64,000 nt of DNA, taken from Enterobacter sp. JBIWA008. GTDB taxonomy: Bacteria > Pseudomonadota > Gammaproteobacteria > Enterobacterales > Enterobacteriaceae. The stretch lies in contig NZ_CP074149.1 of assembly GCF_019968765.1 (NCBI RefSeq), positions 4,588,001-4,652,000 of the forward strand, read 5' to 3'. Positions within the stretch are counted from its first letter, which is position 1. The number at the start of each line of letters is the position of its first letter. This document shows, piece by piece, positions 40,680 through 51,742 of the stretch. The notes beneath the pieces were generated by a model. That model searched no databases. It was not told the DNA's origin and was given only the letters and a program-made list of their open reading frames with translations. The position numbers and the translations under genes are program-made.

Positions 40680-41755
40680 GCTTTGTCTCCTGAAGCGATA
40701 CGCAGCGCGCGGTGCCACGGCGTGAGGTAATTCGGGCTGAAAAAATCGATGCTATTTTTATCCACCAGCGTGAGCTGGCGTTGGGCTTCCCGTACCACCT
40801 CGACATTCAGCGTATCTGAGGTAAACAGCACCGGAATATGCTGCTCGGCCATGTCCTGCCAGAACGGGTTGTCGCGGTTGAGCACGCACGGTACACCCGC
40901 CTGGATCAGCAAACACAGCGTGCCAATTCCCTGCTGTCGGGCAAAGATGAAATAGCCGAGATCGCATTTTCTCAGCAGCGCAAGATATTCATCAAATTCC
41001 AGCTTATCGCTGAGGATGTGCAGATTTTCTGCGCTAAACAGCGCAAGCCCCTGTTGGCGAACGTCAGCAATATAGGCGTCGTTGTTGGCGGGATAGCCCA
41101 TTGGCACCACTACGTTTACCGTGTCGCCAAACTGCTGATGCACCGCCCTGAGCGCCGCGACGTGTTCGTTACTGCGATCGCCGGAATTCCCCACCAGGAT
41201 CGTCAGCTTGCCTTCACGCACCGCGTCATTCGCGATAGTGTTCAGCGCCGGATCCATGCGGGTTGGGAAATAGAGTAATTCTCCGCGCACGTTCGGGTGC
41301 TTGTTAGCAAAATAGTTGAGATCGCCACGGGTGGCAAACACACAGCCCACGCGCCCCTGGGCCATGCGGCGCAGGGGATAAAAAAGACGGAATTTCCAGC
41401 CGCGGGAGACTTCGTAGAGATCGGCTCCCCAGATATGCCAGCTGCACTGGGAGGGTTTAATCCCCCCGCTGAGAAGCGCCAGCCACAGGCCGGTATTGAA
41501 CTGCCCGTGGAAGAAGAATCGTTGCTCGCGGTTGGCTTTCGCTTTGGCAACGACCGCCTTCGCCAGCGTGGCCTTATCCGGCCAGAAGCGAATAGTTAGC
41601 GCCGGGAACGCCTCGCTCAGGCCCTTATCCTGACCTGCAACCATAAACTCACGCGCATCAGGATTACCCGATGCCAGCTCGTCGTTGAAGAACCGCAAAA
41701 CGGTCTGGTTATGGTGTGGGATATCCGATCCCAGGATGTGAATCAGTGCAGTCAT
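40676..41755 (-). CDS. wecF: WecF, Fuc4NAc transferase
   Basis: This 359-residue family 56 glycosyltransferase adds 4-acetamido-4,6-dideoxygalactose (Fuc4NAc) from its TDP-donor to ECA lipid II, making lipid III. It begins [16 protein letters not shown] and carries [17 protein letters not shown]. The start overlaps the wzxE stop by 4 bp. It needs TDP-Fuc4NAc, whose early steps are usually encoded by rffG and rffH, absent from this cluster. Confidence 0.95.
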   Translation of the reverse strand: MTALIHILGSDIPHHNQTVLRFFNDELASGNPDAREFMVAGQDKGLSEAFPALTIRFWPDKATLAKAVVAKAKANREQRFFFHGQFNTGLWLALLSGGIKPSQCSWHIWGADLYEVSRGWKFRLFYPLRRMAQGRVGCVFATRGDLNYFANKHPNVRGELLYFPTRMDPALNTIANDAVREGKLTILVGNSGDRSNEHVAALRAVHQQFGDTVNVVVPMGYPANNDAYIADVRQQGLALFSAENLHILSDKLEFDEYLALLRKCDLGYFIFARQQGIGTLCLLIQAGVPCVLNRDNPFWQDMAEQHIPVLFTSDTLNVEVVREAQRQLTLVDKNSIDFFSPNYLTPWHRALRIASGDKA

Positions 41756-43002
41756 GCGCGTTTACGCCACAATAAAAATACGCCGCAACAGGCAGCGAAA
41801 TAAACGATATAGGTTGCCATGTAGGCCTGAGCCGCCCCCAGCGCACCGTGCGCGGGTATCAGCCAGTGTGAAAATGCGGTCAGTAAAGCAAACTGGCTAA
41901 TTTCCGCCAGGATATACAGCCGCAGGGACGCTTTTGCAATCACCAGATAGCCGAAAACGTAAGCACCCACTTTCAGCACATCACCCACCAGCTGCCAGGC
42001 AAAGAGATCGCGCATGGCGGTGAACTTCGCCGAGAACAGCAGCCAGATGGCGACATCGCGCAATAACCAGACGGTAAAGCTGGCCGCCGCGACGGCCGGC
42101 AGCACAAAGCGCAGCGATCGGAAAATCTCGCGCGTTATTTCTTGTCTGGACGTCAGTCGCGATAAGGTTGGCAGCAGGTAAACGCTAAAGGAAGCCGTAA
42201 TAAACTGGAGATAGGCGTCGGAAATACTGCTTACGCCCTGCCAGATGCCCACTTCATCCCAGCTATAATGCGCCGCCAGCAGGTTTCGCATCATCACGTA
42301 GGCCACCGGCAGCGTGACGGAGGTGATGAGCGCCATCAGGGTAAATTTACCCAGCTGGCTGGCAAGCATCGTGTCCCATTGCGGTTTCAGGTAGCTCAGA
42401 GGGATGACGCCCCGACGCATCAGCATAAATGCCGCAGGCACAACAACCAGCGCCGGGACCAGCGCAAGCCCCAGCAGTGCGCCTTCATAGCCGCCCAGGC
42501 GAAAGCAGAAGTAATAGGCAATCACGCCGATGACGCTGCCCAGGATTAAGGCAAGCGCGTTCCCTGCAGCATCACGAAACCCTTTCATCAGCGCCAGCAG
42601 CAGGTTAGCCCAGGCAATGCCCATCTGAACCAAGGCGACCAGACGCACCAACCCCTGGTAATGGGTATGCCCGAACAACCCCTGGCTGATGGGCGCCGCC
42701 GCCAGCAGAAATATAATCGCCATCAGGGTCGAAAAACCCGTGACCATCGCCGAAGAGGTGCCCACCACCCTGCGAAGCTGAGCCGCATCATCATGATACT
42801 GTGCAACGTATTTGGTCACGCCGTTGAAGATACCGGCGCCGGCCAGCACCCCAAGGACGGTAACAAGCTGGCGGAAATTACCCGCCAGCCCCACACCAGA
42901 GGGGCCAAATGAGACGGCCAGCAGCTTGACGACCAGCAGCCCGGCGCCAATTTTTACAAGCGTGGACGCGGCGGTCCACACCGATGCTTTTGCCAGAGAC
43001 AT
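41752..43002 (-). CDS. wzxE: WzxE, ECA lipid III flippase
   Basis: This 416-residue MOP-superfamily flippase has about twelve membrane segments and moves undecaprenyl-linked ECA trisaccharide across the inner membrane. It begins [20 protein letters not shown]. It matches E. coli WzxE in length and lies one base after the wecE stop. Confidence 0.96.
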   Translation of the reverse strand: MSLAKASVWTAASTLVKIGAGLLVVKLLAVSFGPSGVGLAGNFRQLVTVLGVLAGAGIFNGVTKYVAQYHDDAAQLRRVVGTSSAMVTGFSTLMAIIFLLAAAPISQGLFGHTHYQGLVRLVALVQMGIAWANLLLALMKGFRDAAGNALALILGSVIGVIAYYFCFRLGGYEGALLGLALVPALVVVPAAFMLMRRGVIPLSYLKPQWDTMLASQLGKFTLMALITSVTLPVAYVMMRNLLAAHYSWDEVGIWQGVSSISDAYLQFITASFSVYLLPTLSRLTSRQEITREIFRSLRFVLPAVAAASFTVWLLRDVAIWLLFSAKFTAMRDLFAWQLVGDVLKVGAYVFGYLVIAKASLRLYILAEISQFALLTAFSHWLIPAHGALGAAQAYMATYIVYFAACCGVFLLWRKRA

Positions 43003-43003
43003 A

Positions 43004-44134
43004 TCAGCCGAAATAACTCAGAAGGGTATTAATCACCGTACGCTGGTTAACAGGCGCGAGGTTGTAGAACAGTGGCAGGCGAAGCAAACGCTCACTTTCT
43101 TTGGTAGTGTAGCGGTCTTCGCCCACAAAAGTGCCAAATGCTTCTCCGGCCGGGCTGGAGTGCAGCGGGATATAGTGGAACACCGCCATAATTTCGGCCT
43201 CTTTCAGCCAGGCAATGAGCTCGCTGCGGTCGTCGTTATCGCGCAGCTTGATGTAGAACATATGCGCATTGTGGACGCAATCTGCCGGTATGGTCGGCAG
43301 TTCAATACGCCCGGCTTTGGCCAGAGGCTCAAGCGCATCGTAATACGTTTGCCACAGGGAAAGACGCTGAAGGTTGATACGTTCCGCCGCTTCCAGCTGC
43401 GCCCACAAGTACGCCGCCTGCAGGTCCGCCATCAGATAGCTGGAGCCAATATCGCGCCAGGTGTATTTGTCTACCTGCCCCCGGAAAAACTGGCTGCGGT
43501 TGGTGCCTTTTTCGCGGATCACTTCCGCACGCTCCACGAGAGCCCGGTCGTTAATCAGCGTCGCGCCACCTTCTCCACCCGCCGTGTAGTTTTTGGTTTC
43601 GTGGAAGCTAAAGCAGCCAATGTGGCCGATAGTGCCCAGCGCGCGTCCCTTGTAGGTGGACATCACGCCCTGTGCGGCATCTTCCACCACGAACAGATTA
43701 TGTTTTTTGGCGATGGCCATGATGGTATCCATTTCACAGGCCACGCCCGCGTAGTGAACCGGCACGATCGCGCGCGTTTTGTCAGTGATCGCCGCTTCAA
43801 TCAGCGTCTCATCAATGTTCATAGTATCCGGGCGGATATCCACAAAGACGATTTTCGCTCCGCGCAGGACAAAGGCGTTCGCTGTGGAAACGAAGGTATA
43901 GCTCGGCATAATCACTTCATCACCGGGCTGGATATCCAGCAATAGTGCCGCCATTTCCAGCGATGCCGTACAGGACGGGGTCAGCAGCACTTTGGCGCTG
44001 CGAAAACGCTGTTCCATCCACTGCTGACAGCGACGGGTAAAACCGCCGTCACCACAAAGTTTGCCGCTGCCCATGGCAGACTGCATATAGTCGAGCTCAG
44101 TTCCGACAACGGGTGGTGCGTTAAATGGAATCAT
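43004..44134 (-). CDS. wecE: WecE, TDP-4-keto-6-deoxyglucose transaminase
   Basis: This 376-residue PLP-dependent sugar aminotransferase of the DegT/DnrJ/EryC1 family makes TDP-Fuc4N from TDP-4-keto-6-deoxyglucose. Visible motifs are PSCTASLEMAALLL, VVEDAAQG and the PLP lysine in FSFHETKNYTAGGEGG. I chose the ATG at 44134 (MIPFNAPPVVG). The frame stays open to 44188, but that lies inside wecD. The substrate must come from RmlA/RmlB-type enzymes encoded elsewhere. Confidence 0.96.
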   Translation of the reverse strand: MIPFNAPPVVGTELDYMQSAMGSGKLCGDGGFTRRCQQWMEQRFRSAKVLLTPSCTASLEMAALLLDIQPGDEVIMPSYTFVSTANAFVLRGAKIVFVDIRPDTMNIDETLIEAAITDKTRAIVPVHYAGVACEMDTIMAIAKKHNLFVVEDAAQGVMSTYKGRALGTIGHIGCFSFHETKNYTAGGEGGATLINDRALVERAEVIREKGTNRSQFFRGQVDKYTWRDIGSSYLMADLQAAYLWAQLEAAERINLQRLSLWQTYYDALEPLAKAGRIELPTIPADCVHNAHMFYIKLRDNDDRSELIAWLKEAEIMAVFHYIPLHSSPAGEAFGTFVGEDRYTTKESERLLRLPLFYNLAPVNQRTVINTLLSYFG

Positions 44135-44138
44135 CTTG

Positions 44139-44816
44139 TCACCTGTATAACCAGTAGGCGGTGGCGTCGATGTTGGCACCACTCGCAATATAACGTTTAA
44201 GCGCGGCGGTGTTGCCCAGTTGGGTCGCTACCCGCAGCGTCACAAGCTGTTGCTGCTGCGCCCAGTACAGCGCCGCCTGCATAAGTTTTTCACCCATGCC
44301 GCGCCCGGCTAATAGGCCAATACGCGCCTCGTGCTCGTTGAGCTTACGCAGCGAGACGAACCCCTGGATTTGACCGTCTCCTGCACGGAAAACCAGGCAG
44401 ACGTGGTCGAAGGTGCCCTTGACCGCATTTTCTATCCACTGGGCATAGAAACGTCCGCTATCGTCAGGTGCATACCAGGGCGTACGAAAGCGACTCTGTG
44501 CAAACGCCTGAGCCGCCATCTGACGCAGCACGGGAATATCCTGCTCGGTTGCCATTTCCGCGCCGGACGCATCGTGCCGGGTGAGGGTAATGGAAAGGTC
44601 TACCTCACCTTCAACCAGCTGAAAGCCGCCTTGCTGGAGCGCGTCAAGCAGGTCGGTACGCTCCGCCGGGATCTTAGCCTGCACCCGTTTCCAGGCGCAA
44701 AAATCCGATTCAGCCAGCACCGGCGCGTCATCGCGCAGACGCACGATGGCCGACGGCAGGCCGAAAAAGGCAGTCTCCCACTGCAGGGACTCGAGCACCC
44801 CATTCAGGCTGTTCAA
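44139..44816 (-). CDS. wecD: WecD, TDP-Fuc4N acetyltransferase
   Basis: This 225-residue GNAT-family protein acetylates TDP-Fuc4N to TDP-Fuc4NAc. The acetyl-CoA-binding region [19 protein letters not shown] and the C-terminal [17 protein letters not shown] are visible. The N-terminal third differs more from E. coli than the rest. The start overlaps the wecC stop as ATGA. In E. coli rffG and rffH lie between these two genes, so this is a real difference in layout. Confidence 0.95.
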   Translation of the reverse strand: MNSLNGVLESLQWETAFFGLPSAIVRLRDDAPVLAESDFCAWKRVQAKIPAERTDLLDALQQGGFQLVEGEVDLSITLTRHDASGAEMATEQDIPVLRQMAAQAFAQSRFRTPWYAPDDSGRFYAQWIENAVKGTFDHVCLVFRAGDGQIQGFVSLRKLNEHEARIGLLAGRGMGEKLMQAALYWAQQQQLVTLRVATQLGNTAALKRYIASGANIDATAYWLYR

Positions 44817-46075
44817 CGCCAGACACCTTTGGTATCCACAATATACTGCTGACGAACAGCATCGCCGGACGTCGCTTTAAACTCTTTATGATCCACCAGC
44901 AGCACCAGCACGTCCGCCGTCGCCAGCGCGTCGTCCAGCGCAGTCAGCGTGCAGTGCCCCGCCAGTTTTGTCGGCAATTCATGAATATTCGGCTCAACCA
45001 CCAGCGTTTCACCCTTGTGCCATGCGGCAATCATCTCGGCAATTTCCATCGCCGGGCTTTCACGCAGATCGTCAATATTGGGTTTAAATGCCAGACCAAA
45101 GCAGGCAATTTTCAGCTCGCTGGCGCGCTTGCCGCTCTCTGCCAGACAATCCGCTACCGTCGCTTTAACCTGATTGAGCACCCAGTGAGGCTTGCTGTCG
45201 TTCACTTCACGCGCGGTGCGAATCAGACGCGCCTGCGCCGGATTTTGCGCCACGATAAACCATGGGTCGACGGCGATACAGTGTCCGCCCACGCCCGGGC
45301 CTGGCTGGAGAATGTTTACACGCGGATGGCGATTCGCCAGGCTAATCAGCTCCCAGACGTTAATCCCCTGATCGGCGCAGATCAGAGACAGCTCGTTCGC
45401 GAAGGCGATATTTACGTCACGGAAGCTGTTTTCCGTCAGCTTGCACATCTCGGCGGTGCGGGAGTTGGTCACCACGCACTCACCTTCCAGGAAAATCTTG
45501 TACAGCGCGCTGGCACGTTCGGAACAGACGGGCGTCATACCGCCAATAACGCGGTCGTTTTTAATCAGTTCGACCATGACCTGGCCCGGCAGCACGCGCT
45601 CCGGACAGTAGGCGATGTTGATATCCGCCCGCTCCCCCGCCTGCTGCGGGAAGCGTAAATCAGGGCGCGCGTCGGCCAGCCACTTTGCCATTTGCTCGGT
45701 AGCGCCGACCGGAGAGGTCGACTCCAGGATCACCAGTGCCCCTTTCTTCAGCACAGGAGCGATTGATTTTGCCGCCGCCTCGACGAAAGCCATGTCGGGC
45801 TCGTGGTCGCCTTTAAACGGGGTGGGGACGGCAATCAGGTAGGCATCCGCTTCAACTGGGCTCGTGCTGGCACGCAGGAAGCCCCCCTCTACCGCCTCTT
45901 TCACCACGCGGTCAAGGTCGGGCTCCACAATATGAATTTCGCCACGGTTAATGGTTTCCACCGCACGGGCGTTGATATCCACACCGACAACCTGTTTCTG
46001 ACGAGAGGCAAACGCCGCCGCGGTGGGCAAGCCGATGTAGCCAAGACCAATGACAGAGATGGTAGTAAAACTCAT
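44813..46075 (-). CDS. wecC: WecC, UDP-ManNAc dehydrogenase
   Basis: This 420-residue NAD-dependent UDP-sugar dehydrogenase oxidises UDP-N-acetylmannosamine to UDP-ManNAcA. The Rossmann motif [12 protein letters not shown] lies near the N terminus, the catalytic Cys is in [15 protein letters not shown], and the C-terminal domain has [16 protein letters not shown]. Its ATG overlaps the wecB stop by 4 bp. Confidence 0.97.
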   Translation of the reverse strand: MSFTTISVIGLGYIGLPTAAAFASRQKQVVGVDINARAVETINRGEIHIVEPDLDRVVKEAVEGGFLRASTSPVEADAYLIAVPTPFKGDHEPDMAFVEAAAKSIAPVLKKGALVILESTSPVGATEQMAKWLADARPDLRFPQQAGERADINIAYCPERVLPGQVMVELIKNDRVIGGMTPVCSERASALYKIFLEGECVVTNSRTAEMCKLTENSFRDVNIAFANELSLICADQGINVWELISLANRHPRVNILQPGPGVGGHCIAVDPWFIVAQNPAQARLIRTAREVNDSKPHWVLNQVKATVADCLAESGKRASELKIACFGLAFKPNIDDLRESPAMEIAEMIAAWHKGETLVVEPNIHELPTKLAGHCTLTALDDALATADVLVLLVDHKEFKATSGDAVRQQYIVDTKGVWR

Positions 46076-47202
46076 AGCGATACCCGATTGTGTTTAAGTG
46101 CATGCAAAATACGACCACAAGCCTGCCCATCTCCATACGGATTATGGGCCCGGCTCATCGCCTGATAGGCTTCATCGTCGTGCAGCAGGCGCGTGACCTC
46201 TTCGACGATCAGCTGTGCGTTGGTACCGACCAGACGCACCGTACCGGCTTTGACGGCTTCCGGACGTTCGGTCGTTTCACGCATCACCAGTACGGGTTTG
46301 CCGAGGGATGGCGCTTCTTCCTGAATTCCGCCGGAATCGGTGAGGATCAGCCAGGCATGGTTCATCAGCCAGACAAACGGCATGTAATCCTGCGGTTCAA
46401 TCAGAAGGACATTTTCGACATGGCCCAGGATCCGGTTAACCGGCTCGCTGACGTTAGGATTGAGATGGACCGGATAGACAATTTGCACATCGTCGTTCTG
46501 CGCGGCGATTTCAGCCAGCGCGTGACAGATTTGCTCAAAACCCCGGCCAAAGCTTTCGCGTCGGTGGCCAGTGACCAGAATGGTTTTTTTGCCGTTGTGA
46601 AGGAACGGATAGCGGGCAGCGAGCTCTTTCTGAAGATCGCTATTTGCCAGGACGCGGTCACGTACCCAAATTAACGCGTCAATGACCGTATTACCGGTCA
46701 CAAAGATTTTGTTATCGGCGATATTTTCACGCAGCAGGTTCTGACGCGAGTTTTCCGTTGGCGCAAAATGGTACATCGCCAGATGACCCGTTAACGTGCG
46801 GTTGGCCTCTTCCGGCCACGGCGAATAAAGATTGCCGGTACGCAAACCCGCCTCAACATGCCCCACGGGAATTCGCTGGTAAAACGCGGCCAGGCTTGTC
46901 GCCACGGTAGTGGTGGTGTCACCGTGTACCAGCACCACGTCAGGTTTGAATGACTCCAGGATCGGCTTAAGCTCTTGCAGAATTCGACAGGTTATCTCCG
47001 TTAGCCCTTGCCCCGGTTTCATAATATTAAGGTCGTAATCCGGGACGATGGAAAAGAGCGTTAAAACCTGATCGAGCATCTCACGGTGTTGGGCAGTGAC
47101 GCACACTTTCGCTTCAATATCAGGATCGCTGGCCAGCGCATGAACCAGAGGTGCCATCTTAATGGCCTCCGGCCTGGTGCCAAATACGGTTAGTACTTTC
47201 AC
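46072..47202 (-). CDS. wecB: WecB, UDP-GlcNAc 2-epimerase
   Basis: This 376-residue non-hydrolysing epimerase interconverts UDP-GlcNAc and UDP-ManNAc. It begins [19 protein letters not shown] and has [17 protein letters not shown] and [19 protein letters not shown], which hold the family's catalytic and allosteric residues. Length equals E. coli WecB. Confidence 0.97.
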   Translation of the reverse strand: MKVLTVFGTRPEAIKMAPLVHALASDPDIEAKVCVTAQHREMLDQVLTLFSIVPDYDLNIMKPGQGLTEITCRILQELKPILESFKPDVVLVHGDTTTTVATSLAAFYQRIPVGHVEAGLRTGNLYSPWPEEANRTLTGHLAMYHFAPTENSRQNLLRENIADNKIFVTGNTVIDALIWVRDRVLANSDLQKELAARYPFLHNGKKTILVTGHRRESFGRGFEQICHALAEIAAQNDDVQIVYPVHLNPNVSEPVNRILGHVENVLLIEPQDYMPFVWLMNHAWLILTDSGGIQEEAPSLGKPVLVMRETTERPEAVKAGTVRLVGTNAQLIVEEVTRLLHDDEAYQAMSRAHNPYGDGQACGRILHALKHNRVSL

Positions 47203-47258
47203 ATCGATTCTCTTCGATTAGGCGATGAAGGCCGCAGCCTTCATCGTAGACGGCGTTC

Positions 47259-48305
47259 TTAGTTTTTGCGACGACGCGTTAACGCCACGCCAGCACCCGT
47301 CAGTGCGCCTACAATCCCCCACATAATCATCAGGAATGCACGACGCGGACTATCGCGTTTTACAGGTTCTTCAGGCGTTCGCAAATAACGATAGGTCTGA
47401 AAACGCGGGTCCAGGGATGGACCGACATTAAGCGTATTGAGCATCGCCCGATTTTGATCGTAATCGAGGTCAAAATCAGGACCGACGGCCTTCAGGTTTT
47501 CCAGACGCGCCTGCAGCATAGGGCGACCTAGAAGGAACATTTCAGAGTCAGGCAGTTCATCAGCCGGCACGTCCGTCTCAGTACGGGAAATATTGTGCTG
47601 TTCCGCAATTTTCAGCGCCTGCTCAATGTTATGCACGCGGCGACCGAAAATGGTATTCGCCACCTCTTCCTGACGTTTCACCTGCGCCTTCATCTGGATG
47701 GTACGGGCCGCCCAGGCACCTTTAAGCTCTTCGTTAAGATGGCTTGCAGCACGCTGGCTGGCAAACGCGACGTACTGGCGCAACAGGTTGTTGGCATCCG
47801 GCGCGGTTTCTGCAATCAGCTTGACGCTGTCATTCACGTTACGTAGCGCGTCGCCCGGCATAAACTGAATATTGTTAATCAGATCGTCCAGCAGGGCGGC
47901 ATCGGCTTTGGTGTTATCAACCCGACGCTGCTTGTAGTAATCCGTCTGGGACCAGAAGTCGCGACGCGTATCCCACGAAGCCAGCTGCATCACAAACTCT
48001 TTATAGGCCTCATCCATAACGGAAGCCTGGTCAGGTGTGGCAAGACTCGCTTTGATATCCAGGTTACGCAGGAATTGCTGCTGGGAATAATATCCCCCGA
48101 GCATGTTAACCGTTGGCTTGTCTGTAATTGCCGTGGCGCTCCACTCTTGCTTTGCAAAGAAAGTATAGGCCAGCGCTAACAGTGCAAACCCCAGCGCGAT
48201 CCCCGCGATCCAAAGTTTGCCTGCCCATAACACGCGAAACAAACCCCGAATATCCAGTTCATTCTCAGTTACCACTGATTTCGCTCCCGTCAACGGTTGA
48301 GTCAT
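47259..48305 (-). CDS. wzzE: WzzE, ECA chain-length regulator
   Basis: This 348-residue polysaccharide co-polymerase has two membrane segments (about 30-52 and 323-343) flanking a periplasmic helical domain. ENELDIRGLFRVLWAGKLW precedes the first segment and the Pro-rich EEPVKRDSPRRAFLMIMWG leads into the second. It sets ECA chain length with WzyE. An additional ATG lies one codon upstream at 48308. Confidence 0.95.
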   Translation of the reverse strand: MTQPLTGAKSVVTENELDIRGLFRVLWAGKLWIAGIALGFALLALAYTFFAKQEWSATAITDKPTVNMLGGYYSQQQFLRNLDIKASLATPDQASVMDEAYKEFVMQLASWDTRRDFWSQTDYYKQRRVDNTKADAALLDDLINNIQFMPGDALRNVNDSVKLIAETAPDANNLLRQYVAFASQRAASHLNEELKGAWAARTIQMKAQVKRQEEVANTIFGRRVHNIEQALKIAEQHNISRTETDVPADELPDSEMFLLGRPMLQARLENLKAVGPDFDLDYDQNRAMLNTLNVGPSLDPRFQTYRYLRTPEEPVKRDSPRRAFLMIMWGIVGALTGAGVALTRRRKN

Positions 48306-48318
48306 CATAGTCCCGGTT

Positions 48319-49422
48319 TTACTTAGTTAATGTTGTATGTTTGCCACTGTTACGACGCATCCTGCGCTTAATACGTTTAATGAAGCGTGCTACCTTCCAT
48401 GCGCGCTTGATGCAGTAGCCATAGAGAGAAAAAGCCAGCAAGAACAATACCAACATAGCCCATTCAGGCATAAAATGTGTATATTCCGCCGTCACGCCAA
48501 TCCCCGCTAGAATAGCAGCCGCAAGGGTAATAAGCACAAATGCCTGCCTGGAAGTGAATCCGGCTCGCATGATCAAATGATGAATGTGCTGACGGTCAGC
48601 AGAGAAAGGGCTCATCCCTTTACGCAGGCGGCGATACATAATCGCAACCATATCCATTAACGGGATAGCAATAATCCATAATGCCGTTACAGGGCTAATG
48701 GGGTGTACATCACCCTGAGTGGTTTCCAGCAGGATCCAAATAATCGTAAAGCCGATAAGCGTGCTACCCGCATCACCCATGAATACTTTATAGCGTCGGC
48801 CTAAGGCCCCGAGATTTAACAAGATATATGGCAAGATGGCCGCAATCATGGCAAAACACCACATAGCAAGGCTATATTGCCCATCGAACCATAGAATGAA
48901 ACCAATTGCGGCAAATGAGACGCAGGACAGGCCTCCCAGCAAACCATCAATACCGTCAACCATGTTGAACGCGTTAATCGCCACCCACACGGCAAAAAGT
49001 GTCAGGAAATAGCCGAACGGGCCGAGTTCCATCTCCCAGGAGCCAAAAATATAGCCAAGGCTACTCAAGTGCAACTTAGCGAACACCATCATAGCAATCG
49101 CCACAGCTGCCTGAACGAAGGCGCGGATTTTGACGCTAATATCATAACGATCGTCAAGAGCACCAACCACCACAAGCACCGTCGCACAGGTCAGGTACAG
49201 TCTGGCATGCGGAATATAGTAATCCGCGATGGCGAATGTGAAGCAGATCCCCGCAAAAACAGAGATACCACCGACCAAAGGGATCATACCTTGATGACGC
49301 TTACGGAAGTTGGGTTTATCCACTAACCCCAGATATTTCGCCACCTTACGTGCCAGAAACAAAAAGCAGGTGGTAAACAAGAAAATACTGGTTAGTTCAG
49401 CAAACGTATCAAGTAGGTTCAC
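48319..49422 (-). CDS. wecA: WecA, GlcNAc-1-phosphate transferase
   Basis: This 367-residue polyprenyl-phosphate GlcNAc-1-P transferase makes lipid I and starts ECA and many O-antigens. It has about eleven membrane segments, the cytosolic LDDRYDI and NMVDGIDGLLG motifs, and the HIHH motif in the last cytosolic loop. I chose GTG at 49422 (VNLLDTFAELTSIFLF), because E. coli WecA begins at the equivalent residue. The frame stays open to a TTG at 49440. Confidence 0.95.
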   Translation of the reverse strand: MNLLDTFAELTSIFLFTTCFLFLARKVAKYLGLVDKPNFRKRHQGMIPLVGGISVFAGICFTFAIADYYIPHARLYLTCATVLVVVGALDDRYDISVKIRAFVQAAVAIAMMVFAKLHLSSLGYIFGSWEMELGPFGYFLTLFAVWVAINAFNMVDGIDGLLGGLSCVSFAAIGFILWFDGQYSLAMWCFAMIAAILPYILLNLGALGRRYKVFMGDAGSTLIGFTIIWILLETTQGDVHPISPVTALWIIAIPLMDMVAIMYRRLRKGMSPFSADRQHIHHLIMRAGFTSRQAFVLITLAAAILAGIGVTAEYTHFMPEWAMLVLFLLAFSLYGYCIKRAWKVARFIKRIKRRMRRNSGKHTTLTK

Positions 49423-49616
49423 AATGGATGTTCTCAACAAATGTTAGTCAAGGAAGTATAACCATCAAGGCGCTGAGCCTGAAGTTATAAAGCAAACCTC
49501 TTTCAATTCCATTTGTTTATTATTCAAGCTATTAATGTTTTTACTGTGCGAATTATCTTATTGTCGCATCGACCAGTCAAAATTGGGAGTAGATGGTACT
49601 AGCGTATAGTCCATAA

Positions 49617-49645
49617 AAGAAAAACGCCACGTAAAAACGTGGCGT
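49617..49645 (-). terminator. Terminator of rho
   Basis: On the minus strand ACGCCACGT and ACGTGGCGT form a 9-bp stem around a 4-base loop, followed by a T-rich tract. It separates rho from wecA. The rest of the gap 49423-49616 is AT-rich and probably holds the ECA promoter; I see no clear motif. Confidence 0.88.
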
Positions 49646-49663
49646 CTACTGGCTTTATTTACG

Positions 49664-50923
49664 TTACGAGCGTTTCATCATGTCGAAGAAATCGTCGTTG
49701 GTTTTGGTCATCGCCAGTTTGTTAATGAGGAACTCCATCGCGTCAATTTCACCCATTGGATGGATGATTTTGCGCAGGATCCACATTTTCTGCAGCTCTT
49801 CCTGCGTGGTGAGCAGCTCTTCTTTACGGGTACCAGAACGGTTGTAGTCGATAGCCGGGAAGACGCGTTTTTCTGCAATTTTACGAGAAAGATGCAGTTC
49901 CATGTTACCTGTACCTTTAAACTCTTCGTAAATAACTTCATCCATTTTGGAACCGGTATCGATCAGCGCCGTCGCGATGATGGTCAGGCTACCGCCCTCT
50001 TCCACGTTACGTGCGGCACCGAAGAAGCGTTTCGGACGGTGCAGGGCGTTAGCATCCACACCACCGGTCAGCACTTTACCGGACGCCGGCACCACGGTGT
50101 TGTAAGCACGCGCCAGACGGGTGATGGAGTCAAGCAGGATGATCACGTCTTTCTTGTGCTCAACCAGGCGTTTCGCCTTCTCGATAACCATTTCCGCAAC
50201 CTGAACGTGGCGAGATGCTGGCTCGTCGAAGGTGGAAGCAACCACTTCACCTTTAACCAGACGCTGCATCTCGGTCACTTCTTCCGGACGTTCATCAATC
50301 AGCAGCACCATCAGCACGCAGTCTGGGTGGTTATAGGCGATGCTCTGCGCGATGTTCTGCAGCAGCATGGTTTTACCCGCTTTTGGCGGTGCCACAATCA
50401 GACCACGCTGGCCGCGACCAATTGGTGATGCCAGATCCAGAACACGCGCGGTTAAGTCTTCGGTCGAACCGTTACCACGCTCCATGCGCAGGCGAGAGTT
50501 CGCGTGCAGCGGCGTTAAGTTCTCAAAGAGGATCTTATTACGCGAGTTTTCCGGTTTGTCGAAGTTAACTTCATTGACTTTCAACAGCGCAAAGTAGCGT
50601 TCACCCTCTTTAGGAGGACGAATCTTACCTGAAATGGTGTCACCAGTGCGGAGGTTGAAACGGCGGATTTGGCTGGGGGATACGTAGATGTCGTCAGGGC
50701 CGGCGAGGTAGGAGCTGTCTGCAGAGCGGAGGAAACCAAATCCGTCTTGCAATATCTCCAGCACACCGTCGCCAAAGATATCTTCGCCACTCTTAGCGTG
50801 CTGCTTCAGGATGGCGAAAATGATGTCCTGCTTGCGCATACGAGCCTGGTTTTCCAGCCCCATATTTTCGCCGAGAGTGATCAGCTCAGAAACCGGCGTA
50901 TTCTTTAATTCGGTAAGATTCAT
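49664..50923 (-). CDS. rho: Transcription termination factor Rho
   Basis: This 419-residue hexameric RNA helicase is nearly identical to E. coli Rho. The N-terminal RNA-binding domain includes [14 protein letters not shown]. Walker A is APPKAGKT, Walker B is [10 protein letters not shown], and the Q-loop and R-loop region includes [20 protein letters not shown] chose the ATG at 50923 ([14 protein letters not shown]). It probably limits its own expression by termination in the 345-bp leader. Confidence 0.98.
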   Translation of the reverse strand: MNLTELKNTPVSELITLGENMGLENQARMRKQDIIFAILKQHAKSGEDIFGDGVLEILQDGFGFLRSADSSYLAGPDDIYVSPSQIRRFNLRTGDTISGKIRPPKEGERYFALLKVNEVNFDKPENSRNKILFENLTPLHANSRLRMERGNGSTEDLTARVLDLASPIGRGQRGLIVAPPKAGKTMLLQNIAQSIAYNHPDCVLMVLLIDERPEEVTEMQRLVKGEVVASTFDEPASRHVQVAEMVIEKAKRLVEHKKDVIILLDSITRLARAYNTVVPASGKVLTGGVDANALHRPKRFFGAARNVEEGGSLTIIATALIDTGSKMDEVIYEEFKGTGNMELHLSRKIAEKRVFPAIDYNRSGTRKEELLTTQEELQKMWILRKIIHPMGEIDAMEFLINKLAMTKTNDDFFDMMKRS

Positions 50924-51268
50924 AATGGTGTGGGTTCTTAAACTCGGGGTGATTCTCGAACTTAATGTTGTGAATGGTATGGCAGGGTCATCCATGCCTG
51001 TTTAGCGGCCATCAACTCATGTCTGTTCGCTGTCTGGTCACAGGGAAAGAACGCAGAACTGAAACGACAAGACGGATTGAGTGACAAGCCCGGAATTTAG
51101 CCACTTCACGCACTGTTCATGTTAACAACGGGAAGTATCGGGTAAAACAAGATTCAAACAACAAGATATGTTTAAAACGAAGTCATAGCTAACTTAGCAC
51201 GACTTCAGCCGGGCGTCCAGAGTTCCACATCATTTAGCCGGGAGCTCTGAACGCGCAGCGGAGAAACC
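50924..51268 (-). promoter_or_regulatory. rho leader and promoter region
   Basis: The 345-bp gap between trxA and rho should carry the long untranslated leader through which Rho attenuates itself. A candidate promoter on the minus strand is TTGTTT-N16-GATACT at 51134-51161. It also has a sequence related to E. coli rhoL (see the rhoL entry). No strong intrinsic terminator is visible. Confidence 0.5.
51012..51096 (-). pseudogene. rhoL: rhoL leader ORF, apparently disrupted
   Basis: Part of this leader encodes SLNPSCRFSSA, as I remember from the E. coli 33-residue RhoL peptide. Here an in-frame TAA lies just upstream (51097-51099) and no ATG precedes the match. After SSA the frame must shift to continue as PVTRQRTDMS. 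The DNA is thus related but does not encode an intact E. coli-type RhoL. The comparison rests on memory of the peptide. Confidence 0.4.
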
Positions 51269-51598
51269 TTACGCCAGGTTAGCGTCCAGGAACTCTTTCA
51301 GTTGACCTTTAGACAGCGCGCCCACTTTGGTCGCTGCCACTTCGCCGTTTTTGAACAGCAGAAGGGTTGGGATGCCACGGATACCGTATTTTGGTGCGGT
51401 GCCCGGGTTCTGGTCGATGTTCAGTTTGGCAACGGTCAGTTTGCCCTGATATTCGTCAGCGATCTCATCCAGAATCGGGGCGATCATTTTGCAAGGACCA
51501 CACCATTCAGCCCAGAAATCGACGAGGATCAGCCCGTCAGCCTTAAGTACGTCCGTGTCAAAACTGTCGTCAGTCAGGTGAATAATTTTATCGCTCAT
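51269..51598 (-). CDS. trxA: Thioredoxin 1
   Basis: This 109-residue thioredoxin has the redox motif WCGPC and the cis-Pro loop [10 protein letters not shown]. It reduces cytosolic disulfides, including those of ribonucleotide reductase. I chose the ATG at 51598 ([17 protein letters not shown]). It is divergent from rhlB, and 144 bp between them hold both promoters. Confidence 0.98.
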   Translation of the reverse strand: MSDKIIHLTDDSFDTDVLKADGLILVDFWAEWCGPCKMIAPILDEIADEYQGKLTVAKLNIDQNPGTAPKYGIRGIPTLLLFKNGEVAATKVGALSKGQLKEFLDANLA

Positions 51599-51742
51599 AT
51601 ATAACTCCACAGGAATAAGCCTGGTACGTTGGTTTTGTCTCCACCAACGACGTGTTGATGTCGCATTAACCAACTAAAGGTTGACTTTATTTCACCGGAT
51701 ACGCTTTCGTAAAGCAATAGTAAGCTGATATTCTACCACACT

